In this document: one piece after another, positions 28,748 to 37,259 of the stretch
Layout: every line of letters begins with the position of its first letter
Numbering within the stretch: the stretch's first letter is position 1
Assembly (NCBI GenBank): GCA_030692515.1
Contig: JAUXZS010000028.1
Span: forward strand, 248,001-312,000
DNA: 64,000 nt
Reading direction: 5' to 3'
DNA from: Bacteroidota bacterium
Lineage (GTDB): Bacteria; Bacteroidota; Bacteroidia; B-17B0; Aurantibacillaceae
The notes under the pieces: model-generated
The model's input: the letters and a program-made list of their open reading frames with translations, nothing else
Database searches by the model: none
Told to the model about the DNA's origin: nothing
Program-made: the position numbers and the translations under genes

Positions 28748-28855
28748 TGGTGTTGGTCTTGATAAATATCTGGACGTATACAAGTACGCTTGAGGTGCGT
28801 ATGCCGTAAGGTGTGGGATCCCGATAGCTATCGGGACGAATCTCCTCCTAGGTAC
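28748..28855 (+). pseudogene. Broken tRNA-Leu copy C interrupted twice by the palindrome
   Basis: A 40-base stretch (28776-28815) is identical to the intact tRNA from the D-loop through the variable arm, including the GAG anticodon. The D-loop holds the 18-mer TCTTGATAAATATCTGGA (28757-28774), which agrees with the palindrome at 13 of 18 positions and occupies the same D-loop site as in copy A. The T-arm reads GGGA, then an exact palindrome copy (28819-28836), then CGAATCTCC, so the element sits in the T-loop. No functional acceptor stem is visible. A terminator follows at 28860. Confidence 0.75.
28819..28836. repeat. 18-bp palindrome TCCCGATAGCTATCGGGA, copy 3 (in tRNA T-loop)
   Basis: It is an exact third copy. 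Removing it and restoring GTT would recreate a normal T-arm (GGGAG-TTCGAAT-CTCC). Confidence 0.85.
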
Positions 28856-28859
28856 TGAA

Positions 28860-28888
28860 GCAGACTATTTTTTAATAGTATGCTTTTT
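28860..28888 (+). terminator. Terminator after tRNA-Leu copy C
   Basis: GCAGACTATT, a TTTT loop and AATAGTATGC (one mismatch) followed by TTTTT lie directly after the broken tRNA, as expected if it was once a transcription unit. Confidence 0.7.
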
Positions 28889-29033
28889 CGTTTCTAAACC
28901 CCAATAGAATCAAGGAATTTCAAATATAAATCATTTCGATAGTTTAGTGGTTAAATAATCCGAATTTCTAGTTGCATTGATAATGAAGTAATTGCATTTA
29001 GAGTCCGGTTCACCCAAAACCAAACTAAAAATC

Positions 29034-29234
29034 ATGAACTCAAAACCTAAAAAACGTTTAAGTATTGCTGAATTAAAATCATATCCCGGATTTGAAAATT
29101 ATGCCGATGAAATGGCAGAAGAGACAAATGCTAGTCTTGAAGCTTTATCAATTCTGTTTTATGAGCATTATCAAAAAACAATTAAAGAGAAGGAAGGATT
29201 AAAAGTGTTTTCAATAAAGGAAAATGAGTTATAA
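29034..29234 (+). CDS. Small hypothetical protein
   Basis: Starting at the ATG at 29034 it encodes 66 residues; an upstream in-frame TTG at 28992 is less likely as a start. The sequence is helical (LSIAELKSYPGFENYADEMAEETNASLEALSILFYEHYQKT) and has no signal peptide. The pattern resembles small antitoxin-like or phage-like proteins, but no family is recognised and no partner gene is adjacent. Confidence 0.5.
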   Translation: MNSKPKKRLSIAELKSYPGFENYADEMAEETNASLEALSILFYEHYQKTIKEKEGLKVFSIKENEL

Positions 29235-29393
29235 TAAATGAGCATCCTCACTTGGAAATTTCAAGAAGTTTTATGTTGCTTGCCGTTCCTCCTTTTTTTT
29301 AAGTTGTTGTTTTTTCTTTCGTTTTTGTGAACGACTTCGGTCAGATAATTTGAAAAAAGTTTTTTTTACTAGACAAACGGTACTTAATTTCCT

Positions 29394-29401
29394 TAATTTT
29401 G
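29394..29401 (+). promoter_or_regulatory. TAATTTTG -7 box upstream of the copper regulator
   Basis: TAATTTTG fits TAnnTTTG and ends 10 bp before the ATG at 29412, implying a very short 5' leader. Confidence 0.5.
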
Positions 29402-29411
29402 ATTTATCAAA

Positions 29412-29978
29412 ATGAATTATAATAAAATCTATATTAAAAACATGGTTTGCCCTCGCTGTATTAGCGCGGTGGAAAAGGTATTTAATGACATAAACATTAA
29501 GCCTTTGCAAACTCAATTGGGTGAAATAATACTTTCAAAAGAGTTGAGCGTTAAACAAACTGCTGAACTAAAAGACAAGCTAGAATTTTTAGGCTTTGAG
29601 CTTTTAGATGATAACAGAAAACAACAGATTGAGAAAATAAAAGCAATAATAATTGATCATATTCATCATCTTGAAAATGGGAAATTTGTTTTTTCAGAAG
29701 TATTGTCTAATGAATTAAATAAAGAGTACTCTCAACTGAGTAAGTTATTTTCTGTTACAGAAGGTATTACTATTGAACAATTTGTTATCCTTCAAAAAAC
29801 GGAGAAAGTAAAAGAGCTTTTAATATATAATCAAATGAACTTAAGCGAAATTGCAGACAAAATGGGATATAGTAGTGTTGCTCATTTATCATCGCAATTT
29901 AAAAAAACAATTGGACTAACTCCCTCTCAATTTAAGGCACAAGGCATCCATCTGAGAAAAACACTTGATAAGCTCTAG
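29412..29978 (+). CDS. HMA-like/AraC fusion transcription regulator of the metal operon
   Basis: The 188 residues join an N-terminal ferredoxin-like HMA-type domain with the metal-binding motif MVCPRC (about residues 11-16) to a C-terminal AraC helix-turn-helix domain (about 105-180; KVKELLIYNQMNLSEIADKMGYSSVAHLSSQFKKTIGLTPSQFK). It therefore probably senses a soft metal such as copper directly and switches the operon that starts 82 bp downstream on the same strand. The type is common next to copper genes in Bacteroidota. It lacks the usual large sensor domain of AraC proteins. Confidence 0.85.
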   Translation: MNYNKIYIKNMVCPRCISAVEKVFNDINIKPLQTQLGEIILSKELSVKQTAELKDKLEFLGFELLDDNRKQQIEKIKAIIIDHIHHLENGKFVFSEVLSNELNKEYSQLSKLFSVTEGITIEQFVILQKTEKVKELLIYNQMNLSEIADKMGYSSVAHLSSQFKKTIGLTPSQFKAQGIHLRKTLDKL

Positions 29979-29982
29979 CAAT

Positions 29983-29996
29983 ACGATATAAATCGT
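29983..29996 (+). promoter_or_regulatory. Possible operator upstream of copA
   Basis: The inverted repeat ACGAT-ATAA-ATCGT lies between the regulator stop and the copA start, about 65 bp before the latter. A CTTTGTA-containing box nearer the gene could be its -7 element. The binding factor is unproven; the adjacent AraC protein is the obvious candidate. Confidence 0.35.
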
Positions 29997-30060
29997 TTCC
30001 ACAATTATATAACGCATCTCATCTGATACTTCTGACCTTTGTATTGTAAATTAAAACAAT

Positions 30061-32493
30061 ATGAAAAAGTCAGACGATACAACTGTTTACCTCCCACTAG
30101 AGAATGTAGAGAGCGAACATTGCGCTTTAATTGTAGATAAAGGTTTAGAAAGAGTAAAAGGAATATTACTTCACAAGGTTGAATTGAATAACAACCGAGC
30201 TATTATCAAAGGAAAAGATATAGCAAGCTTAATTCCTGAAGCTGTTAAGGAAATACGTGGCTTAGGCTATGATGTTACTACCGTAAAAAAAACATTTCCT
30301 GTATTAAATATGACCTGTGCATCCTGTGCTAATAGTTCGCAAGAAATACTAGGTATGCAGCTAGGAGTTGTTACAGCATCTGTTAATTACGCTAATTCAA
30401 TGGCTACAATTGAATATATTCCAACTATTACTGACGCTTACAAATTAAAAGCCGCCTTACAATCTGCGGGATATGATTTAATGATTGATGAAAGCGATGA
30501 AGCCAAAGATTCATTAGAAGAAGTACATAGTCAAAATTTTAATGCGTTAAAAAGAAGAACATTTGGCGCTATTATTTTTTCAATACCACTTGTTGTAATA
30601 GCCATGGTGCCATTTTTTATGGATATGGCCTACGCGAATTACATTATGTGGTTACTAGCAACTCCTGTAGTTGGATGGTTTGGGAAACAATTTTTTATTG
30701 GGGCATATAAACAAACCAAACATCTTTCAGCTAATATGGATACGTTAGTGGCATTAAGCACGGGAGTAGCTTATTTGTTTAGCGTATTTAATACCTTATT
30801 TCCTGAATACTGGCACAGTAAAGGACTACATGCACATGTGTATTTTGAAACAAGTGCAGTGGTAATAGCCTTTATCTTACTTGGTAAATTATTAGAGGAA
30901 AAAGCAAAAGGAAATACATCATCTGCCATAAAAAAATTAATTGGACTACAACCCAAAATTGTTACTGTTATACATGAGGGCGGTCATCAAATGGAAATGC
31001 CAATTGTTTCTGTAAAAGTAGGAGATACCTTATTGGTAAAGCCGGGAGAAAAAATAGCCGTTGATGGAGTGGTTACAAGTGGTAGTTCATATGTTGATGA
31101 AAGTATGATTAGTGGTGAGCCGATTCCTGTTGAAAAAATCAATAATAGTAAAGTATTTGCAGGAACAATCAATCAAAAAGGAAGTTTTCAATTTAAAGCA
31201 GAAAAGGTAGGTGGAGATACACTATTATCGCAGATCATAAAAATGGTTCAGGATGCCCAAGGTAGTAAAGCACCTGTACAAAAACTCGTAGATAAAATTG
31301 CTGGGATATTTGTGCCAGTTGTTATCGGGCTAGCAATATTAAGTTTAATTACTTGGTTAGTACTTGGTGGAGAAAATGGATTTACGCAAGGCCTTTTAGC
31401 AATGGTTACCGTATTAGTAATTGCCTGCCCTTGTGCTTTGGGATTAGCCACGCCTACCGCTATAATGGTAGGTGTAGGTAAAGGGGCAGATAAAGGCATT
31501 CTGATAAAAGATGCTGAAAGCCTTGAGTTATCAAAAAACATTAATGCTATTGTTTTAGACAAAACTGGCACTATTACAGAAGGAAAACCAACAGTATCAG
31601 ACTTAAAATGGTTTGGAGAAGAAACAAATGAATCGCAAAATATCTTGTATAGTATTGAAAAATCTTCCGAGCACCCTTTAGCAGATGCTATCGTGCAACA
31701 ACTAAAAGACACTTCTGTTTTCTATAATGATATTATTATTGAAAATATTATTGGAAGAGGAATACAGGGAATACATCAGGATAAAAAATATTTTATTGGA
31801 AATGAATTATTAATCAAAGAGAAGAAACTAACTATTAATGATAATGTTCAGCGTTGGATTAGCGAAAAATTAAAGAATGCTAACACAGTTGTTTTATTTA
31901 GTAACGATACCAACATATTGGCAGGAATTTCTATTTCAGACAAAATTAAAAGTAGTTCAAAAGAGGCTGTAGAACAGCTGAAAAATAGTGGCATCGAGGT
32001 TTATATGTTGACAGGTGATAATGAACAAACTGCAAAATCTGTTTCTTCTCAAGTTGGTATAGATCATTTTAAAGCGAATGTATTACCTGCACAAAAATCC
32101 GAGTTTATTAAAGAGCTACAAAAGCAAGGGAAAGTTGTTGCCATGGTTGGGGATGGCATCAACGACAGTAATGCTTTAGCCCAAGCAGATGTAAGTATTG
32201 CTATGGGAAAAGGAAGTGATATAGCAATGGATGTGGCTAAAATGACTATTATCTCAAGTGATTTAACCAAAATTTATCAAGCAATTCAATTATCAAAACA
32301 TACTGTGGCAACTATAAGACAAAACCTGTTTTGGGCATTTATCTATAACATCATTGGTATTCCAATTGCGGCAGGTATCTTATATCCTATTAACGGTTTT
32401 TTACTTGACCCTATGATTGCAGGAGCAGCAATGGCACTTAGTAGTATAAGTGTAGTTAGCAACAGTTTAATTCTAAAAATTAAAAACCTTTAA
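30061..32493 (+). CDS. copA: Copper-translocating P1B-type ATPase
   Basis: The 810 residues encode a heavy-metal exporter. An N-terminal HMA-like segment (about 1-80) has lost its CxxC (SEHC only). A second HMA keeps MTCASC near residue 83. The transmembrane metal site is CPC (CPCALGLATPTA, near 455), typical of Cu(I) pumps. The phosphorylation site is DKTGTITEGKP near 499, the nucleotide domain has HPLADAI, and GDGINDSNALAQADV lies near 697. The C-terminal MALSSISVVSNS carries the MxSS motif of copper ATPases. It exports cytoplasmic Cu(I). It starts a run of five genes spaced 14-19 bp apart. Confidence 0.95.
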   Translation: MKKSDDTTVYLPLENVESEHCALIVDKGLERVKGILLHKVELNNNRAIIKGKDIASLIPEAVKEIRGLGYDVTTVKKTFPVLNMTCASCANSSQEILGMQLGVVTASVNYANSMATIEYIPTITDAYKLKAALQSAGYDLMIDESDEAKDSLEEVHSQNFNALKRRTFGAIIFSIPLVVIAMVPFFMDMAYANYIMWLLATPVVGWFGKQFFIGAYKQTKHLSANMDTLVALSTGVAYLFSVFNTLFPEYWHSKGLHAHVYFETSAVVIAFILLGKLLEEKAKGNTSSAIKKLIGLQPKIVTVIHEGGHQMEMPIVSVKVGDTLLVKPGEKIAVDGVVTSGSSYVDESMISGEPIPVEKINNSKVFAGTINQKGSFQFKAEKVGGDTLLSQIIKMVQDAQGSKAPVQKLVDKIAGIFVPVVIGLAILSLITWLVLGGENGFTQGLLAMVTVLVIACPCALGLATPTAIMVGVGKGADKGILIKDAESLELSKNINAIVLDKTGTITEGKPTVSDLKWFGEETNESQNILYSIEKSSEHPLADAIVQQLKDTSVFYNDIIIENIIGRGIQGIHQDKKYFIGNELLIKEKKLTINDNVQRWISEKLKNANTVVLFSNDTNILAGISISDKIKSSSKEAVEQLKNSGIEVYMLTGDNEQTAKSVSSQVGIDHFKANVLPAQKSEFIKELQKQGKVVAMVGDGINDSNALAQADVSIAMGKGSDIAMDVAKMTIISSDLTKIYQAIQLSKHTVATIRQNLFWAFIYNIIGIPIAAGILYPINGFLLDPMIAGAAMALSSISVVSNSLILKIKNL

Positions 32494-32507
32494 AAATTAA
32501 AAAAATC

Positions 32508-33923
32508 ATGAAAACAACAACATTATCTCAAACAAATTTACAATCAAAAAAATGGCTTGCACTTGCGGTTTTGTGCACGGCTCAGTTTATGGTTATTATG
32601 GACACTTCAATTATCGGAGTGGCTTTACCTGCAATTCAAAAATCACTTAATTATACTCCTTCAGAACTGCAATGGATATTTAATGCTTACGTAATTGTTT
32701 TTGGAGGTATTCTTTTACTTGGCGGAAAACTTTCTGACTTATTTGGACCAAAAAAAATATTTATGTGGGGATTTAGTATTCTTACGATTGCTTCATTGTT
32801 AACTGGTCTTTCTTGGAGTGAAACCTCAATGAACTTAGGAAGAGCCGCACAGGGTTTAGGCGCTGCTTTAATTGCCCCATCAGCACTAACACTATTAATG
32901 ACGATTTTTACTGACCCAAAAGAATTAGGAAAAGCTTTTGGTTTTTGGGGCGCCGCCGCCGCCGCTGGTGGATCTGCTGGAGTTTTTTTAGGCGGCTTAC
33001 TTACAGAATATTTGTCTTGGCGCTGGACTTTTTTCATAAATCTTCCTTTAGGAATCATTGTAATGTTTGCAGGTTCATCGCTTTTAATAAAAGGGAATAG
33101 ATTAAAACATAAAATCGACTATATAGGTTCTATCTTGATTACGTTAGTAATAACCCTTTTGGTTTATACATTAATTATGGTGGAAAAAAATGGATGGACA
33201 TCTACAGTAACACTTTTACTTTTTGGATTAACTTCTCTATTATTCTTAGTTTTTGTTCTTGTACAAAAAAAATCTAAAACACCAATTTTGCCCCTTTCTA
33301 TTTTTAAAGTACCGAACCTTACTGCTGGAAATATTATTATGTTGTTAATGGCAGGGTCGTGGATACCATTATGGTTTTATTTAAACTTATATTTACAACA
33401 AACCCTTGAGTATTCTGCATTTTATTCTGGTCTTGCACTTTTGCCTATGACTATTGCAATAATGATTTTAATGGTTGGAGTTACAGGGAAGCTTATTGCT
33501 AAATTTGGATTTAAATCAACATTAGTAACTGGGCTGCTTGCACTTACTGGCTCTTTAATTTGGTTTTCATTTGTGCCAGTTAATGGTGATTTTTTAAATA
33601 ATGTACTAGGTGCATCGTTATTAGGAGCAGTAGGAATGTCATTAGCATATATACCCGGAACAATGGCTTCTATGTCAGGCGCTAAACCCGAAGAAACAGG
33701 ATTGGCATCTGGCATAGCAAATACAACTTATCAAGTTGGTTCTGCAATTGGTTTAGCAATAGTTGTTGTACTTGCGGTTTCAACTACTAGTCAAGAAATA
33801 GCCAATGGGGCAATCAACAAGGAGGCGCTTAATATTGGTTTTCAAACTGCATTTAAAGCGGCAGCAGGAATAAGCGGTATAAGTGTTTTGGTTGCAATTA
33901 TTGGAATTAAAAAAATAAAATAA
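32508..33923 (+). CDS. MFS exporter of the DHA2 (EmrB/QacA) type
   Basis: The 471-residue protein has about 14 hydrophobic helices. Family motifs include LCTAQFMVIMDTSIIGVALPAIQ on helix 1 (motif D1), GGKLSDLFGPKKIF between helices 2 and 3 (motif A), GLGAALIAPSALTLLM, and WRWTFFINLPLG. DHA2 proteins expel drugs or dyes with protons. It sits inside the copper operon, 14 bp after copA and 18 bp before the chaperone gene, an unusual place for this family. It might export a metal complex or a toxic compound met together with copper. Confidence 0.9.
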   Translation: MKTTTLSQTNLQSKKWLALAVLCTAQFMVIMDTSIIGVALPAIQKSLNYTPSELQWIFNAYVIVFGGILLLGGKLSDLFGPKKIFMWGFSILTIASLLTGLSWSETSMNLGRAAQGLGAALIAPSALTLLMTIFTDPKELGKAFGFWGAAAAAGGSAGVFLGGLLTEYLSWRWTFFINLPLGIIVMFAGSSLLIKGNRLKHKIDYIGSILITLVITLLVYTLIMVEKNGWTSTVTLLLFGLTSLLFLVFVLVQKKSKTPILPLSIFKVPNLTAGNIIMLLMAGSWIPLWFYLNLYLQQTLEYSAFYSGLALLPMTIAIMILMVGVTGKLIAKFGFKSTLVTGLLALTGSLIWFSFVPVNGDFLNNVLGASLLGAVGMSLAYIPGTMASMSGAKPEETGLASGIANTTYQVGSAIGLAIVVVLAVSTTSQEIANGAINKEALNIGFQTAFKAAAGISGISVLVAIIGIKKIK

Positions 33924-33941
33924 TCATTAAAAAAAATAATC

Positions 33942-34157
33942 ATGAAAACTATAAAATTTAAAACAACGATTAAATGCAGTGGCTGTTTAGCTAAAGTAAC
34001 GCCATTCTTAAACGATGAACCAAGCATCGAAAAATGGGATGTAAATATTTATACACCAGAAAAAACATTAACTGTAGAATCTAATAACGGTGATGCGGAA
34101 AAAGTAATTAAAGCGGTTGAAAAAGCAGGCTTTCAAATTGAATCCATTAATGACTAA
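33942..34157 (+). CDS. CopZ-like HMA metallochaperone
   Basis: The 71 residues form one HMA domain with the metal-binding motif IKCSGC (Cys12 and Cys15) and the expected beta-alpha-beta-beta-alpha-beta order. It probably carries Cu(I) to the ATPase or the regulator in the cytoplasm. There is no signal peptide. It is 18 bp after the MFS gene and 17 bp before the next gene. Confidence 0.88.
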   Translation: MKTIKFKTTIKCSGCLAKVTPFLNDEPSIEKWDVNIYTPEKTLTVESNNGDAEKVIKAVEKAGFQIESIND

Positions 34158-34174
34158 TTTAAATAAATAAAGCT

Positions 34175-35017
34175 ATGAAATCAATATTAAATTTAATAAT
34201 CGCTATCCCTACACTATTACTAAGTACTAGCTGTGATGGACAAATTAAAAATGCAAAAACAGTAACTGTTAAGATAGACGGTAATTGCGAAATGTGTGAA
34301 AAGACAATTGAAAGTGCTGCTAACCAAAAAAAGGTTGTAAGCTTAGATTGGAATAAAGACACCAAGCAAGCCACTATATCCTATGATGATAGTAAAACAA
34401 ATCCAGATGAAATTTTAAAGCGTGTTGCTTTGGCAGGTTATGATAATGAGAAATTTCTTGCGCCTGGTGATGCGTATGCGGGTTTACCAGGATGTTGTAA
34501 ATATGACCGAAATAGAAAAAAATCAGAAATAGAAAAAACTATAACTGCAACAACTGACACTACTGCCATTGTGCAAAGTGTTGTGTCAAATCAATTCAAA
34601 GCTATTTTTGATTCTTATTTTGAATTAAAAAATGCTTTAGTGAAAACGGACGCTAAGACAGCTGGCCTTAAAGCCACTGATTTAACTATTCAACTTAATA
34701 AAGTAGATATGAGTATACTTGAGAACTCTCAGCATGTGGTATGGATGAAAGTTTATAAGAATTTAATTGCTAAATCTGAGCTTATAGCAACAGCAAAGAA
34801 TATTGAGAATCAGAGAACTCAATTTATGGATGTGTCGGAAAGTATGTATAAACTTTTGAAAGTTGCAAAACTAGCTACCCCAGTTTACTATCAGCATTGT
34901 CCCATGTATAATGACGGCAAAGGTGCTAATTGGCTTAGCATGGAAAATGCAGTAAAAAATCCATACTACGGTTCGCAAATGCTAAGCTGTGGTAAAACAA
35001 TAGAAACAATTAAATAA
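34175..35017 (+). CDS. Lipoprotein with HMA domain and DUF3347 domain
   Basis: The 280-residue protein has a lipobox (TLLLSTSC, Cys20). An HMA domain follows (about 30-100) with the metal site NCEMC (Cys38 and Cys41) and a CCKYDR segment nearby. The C-terminal DUF3347 domain (about 130-275, including VWMKVYKNL and YYQHCPMYNDGKGANWLSMENAVKNPYYGSQMLSCGK) is typical of Bacteroidota periplasmic copper-handling proteins, usually fused to or beside RND efflux parts. It probably buffers or passes copper in the periplasm. Confidence 0.88.
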   Translation: MKSILNLIIAIPTLLLSTSCDGQIKNAKTVTVKIDGNCEMCEKTIESAANQKKVVSLDWNKDTKQATISYDDSKTNPDEILKRVALAGYDNEKFLAPGDAYAGLPGCCKYDRNRKKSEIEKTITATTDTTAIVQSVVSNQFKAIFDSYFELKNALVKTDAKTAGLKATDLTIQLNKVDMSILENSQHVVWMKVYKNLIAKSELIATAKNIENQRTQFMDVSESMYKLLKVAKLATPVYYQHCPMYNDGKGANWLSMENAVKNPYYGSQMLSCGKTIETIK

Positions 35018-35036
35018 ACCCAACTGAATTAAAACA

Positions 35037-37259
35037 ATGAATTATTTTAAATATATAATCTTTGGAATAGCTGCTACTTTGTGTAATTATTCGTTTGCAC
35101 AAAAAACAGTACGGTATGATTTATTTGTTAGAGATACACTAGTAAACTTTGCTGGAAAAGAAAAGAAAGCGTATTCGGTTAACGGACAAATACCAATGCC
35201 TGAACTGCATTTTACCGAAGGTGATACTGCTGAAATATATATACATAATGAGTTGCAAACAGAAACATCTATTCACTGGCATGGTTTAATTTTACCCAAT
35301 GAGCAGGATGGTGTTCCTTATTTAACCACAGCTCCCATTAAAGCTGGCACAACACATATTTATAAATTTCCTCTTGTGCAAAACGGCACTTATTGGTATC
35401 ACTCTCATACTAAATTACAAGAGCAAGTTGGCATGTATGGCGCATTTATTATTCATAAAAAAGAAAAACAAGAGTTGCCTGAATATATCATGGTGTTAAG
35501 CGATTGGACAAACATGAAACCTTTTGAAGTACACAGGCGTTTGCATAATGCGAATGACTGGTCTGCCATAAAAAAAGCCAAAATACAAAAAGGAGCTGCT
35601 CAAAGTTATGCAGATGCTATTGCAGATAAAAGTTTGGGTATAAAACTGGTGAATGAATGGAAACGGATGTTAGCCATGGACGTTAGCGATGTGTATTACG
35701 ATAAATTTTTGACTAATGGAAAAGCGGAAGATGAAGCTCCTCAATTTAAAGCTGGAGATAAAATTAGACTTCGAATTATTAACGGCAGCTCATCGACTTA
35801 CTTTTGGTTAAAATATGCTGGTGGTAAAATAAATGTTGTTGCAAGTGATGGAATGGATGTTAAGCCAGTTGAAGTAGATAGACTAATAATTGCAGTGGCG
35901 GAAATTTATGATGTTGTAGTTACTATCCCATCGGATAGCACCGCCTTTGAATTTATGGCTACATCTGAAGACAGAATAAGAAATACATCATTATGGTTAG
36001 GTTCAGGGATAAAGCAATTAGCATCGCCGTTAGAACCCTTAAAGTATTTTGAAGGAATGAAGATGATGAATGGAATGATTAAGATGGATGGCAATTTGGA
36101 TGATATGGGAATGAATATGAGTCTTCAGCAGATGGATATGAATGTAGTTATGTATCCTGAAATTACTGGTAGAAAAAATGATAAAAAGACAAAAGAGCAT
36201 GATCATTCGCAAATGGAAAATCAATACAACAGTAATGCTTTATCTGATATTGTTACGCTGAATTATTCGATGTTGAAATCTCCAACAAAAACTAAATTAC
36301 CTGATGCACCTACCAAGATTCTCAATTTTACACTTACAGGAAATATGAACCGATATGTTTGGAGCATTAACAATAAAACGGTCTCTGAAACAGATAAAAT
36401 CATGATTAAGAAGGGCGAAAACGTTCGCATTATTCTTTATAATAATTCGATGATGCGCCACCCAATGCATTTACATGGGCATTTTTTTAGAATTGTAAAT
36501 GGGCATGGTGATTATTCTCCTTTAAAAAATGTACTGGATATTATGCCAATGGAAACTGATACTATTGAGTTTGCTGCAACTGAGAGTGGTGATTGGTTCT
36601 TTCATTGCCATATTTTATACCACATGATGAGTGGAATGGGTAGGATATTCAGCTATGAAAATTCTCCACCAAATCCGCAACTCCCAAACCCAAAAAAAGC
36701 CTTGAAAAGGCTTTACAAGGATGATAGAGAGTTTCATTTTATGTTTGAAAATGATTTTGCAAGCAATGGCAACGATGGCGAAATGATGTACATGAATACG
36801 CGATGGAAGTTTCAAACCGAATGGCGTTTAGGATACATGGACGAACATGGTTATGAAGCAGAAGCACATTTTGGAAGATATTTTGGAAAAATGCAATGGT
36901 TATTCCCTTATGTCGGTTTCGATTGGAGATACCGTAAAATGCACGGTGATGTAATTGAAAAAAATATTTTTGGACAATACAATACAAAAGATCTAAGAAA
37001 TGCCCTTTGTTTTGGTGTACAATATACACTTCCGTTTATGATTGTTGCAGATGGCAGGATAGATAGTGACGGTAAATTTAGATTGCAATTAATGCGTGAA
37101 GATATTCCGATATCAAAAAGGCTTAGAATGTCGTTAATGTATAATTCGGACTTTGAATATATGGGAGGGTTGAAATACATTCTTTCAAAAAGTTTTGCAT
37201 TATCAGCTCATTACGATAGTGATATGGGTTTTGGCGGAGGCTTTACGTTTACATATTAA
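35037..37259 (+). CDS. Multicopper oxidase fused to a beta-barrel-like C-terminus
   Basis: The 740 residues start with a signal peptide (to about residue 22). Three cupredoxin domains carry all copper ligands: HWHG near residue 80, YWYHSHT near 122, HPMHLHGH near 475 and the HCHxxxHxxxGM pattern (HCHILYHMMSGM) near 523. A Met-rich insert (GMKMMNGMIKMDGNLDDMGM and on, about 340-385) resembles PcoA/CopA copper-resistance oxidases. From about residue 555 a CopB-like barrel segment follows (alternating aromatic strands to the end). It probably oxidises Cu(I) to Cu(II) at the outer membrane. It ends the metal operon. Confidence 0.92.
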   Translation: MNYFKYIIFGIAATLCNYSFAQKTVRYDLFVRDTLVNFAGKEKKAYSVNGQIPMPELHFTEGDTAEIYIHNELQTETSIHWHGLILPNEQDGVPYLTTAPIKAGTTHIYKFPLVQNGTYWYHSHTKLQEQVGMYGAFIIHKKEKQELPEYIMVLSDWTNMKPFEVHRRLHNANDWSAIKKAKIQKGAAQSYADAIADKSLGIKLVNEWKRMLAMDVSDVYYDKFLTNGKAEDEAPQFKAGDKIRLRIINGSSSTYFWLKYAGGKINVVASDGMDVKPVEVDRLIIAVAEIYDVVVTIPSDSTAFEFMATSEDRIRNTSLWLGSGIKQLASPLEPLKYFEGMKMMNGMIKMDGNLDDMGMNMSLQQMDMNVVMYPEITGRKNDKKTKEHDHSQMENQYNSNALSDIVTLNYSMLKSPTKTKLPDAPTKILNFTLTGNMNRYVWSINNKTVSETDKIMIKKGENVRIILYNNSMMRHPMHLHGHFFRIVNGHGDYSPLKNVLDIMPMETDTIEFAATESGDWFFHCHILYHMMSGMGRIFSYENSPPNPQLPNPKKALKRLYKDDREFHFMFENDFASNGNDGEMMYMNTRWKFQTEWRLGYMDEHGYEAEAHFGRYFGKMQWLFPYVGFDWRYRKMHGDVIEKNIFGQYNTKDLRNALCFGVQYTLPFMIVADGRIDSDGKFRLQLMREDIPISKRLRMSLMYNSDFEYMGGLKYILSKSFALSAHYDSDMGFGGGFTFTY

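Noticed and set aside
28327-28783. Two minus-strand frames across the GIY-YIG gene and the tRNA-Leu gene
   Set aside because: They are complementary to a clear nuclease gene, a tRNA and its terminator.
29271-29516. Minus-strand frame upstream of the AraC-type gene
   Set aside because: It overlaps the start and promoter box of the regulator and its end is low-complexity Lys-rich sequence.
36039-37180. Minus-strand frames opposite the multicopper oxidase
   Set aside because: The His-rich peptide is the complement of the Met-rich insert of the oxidase, not a gene.
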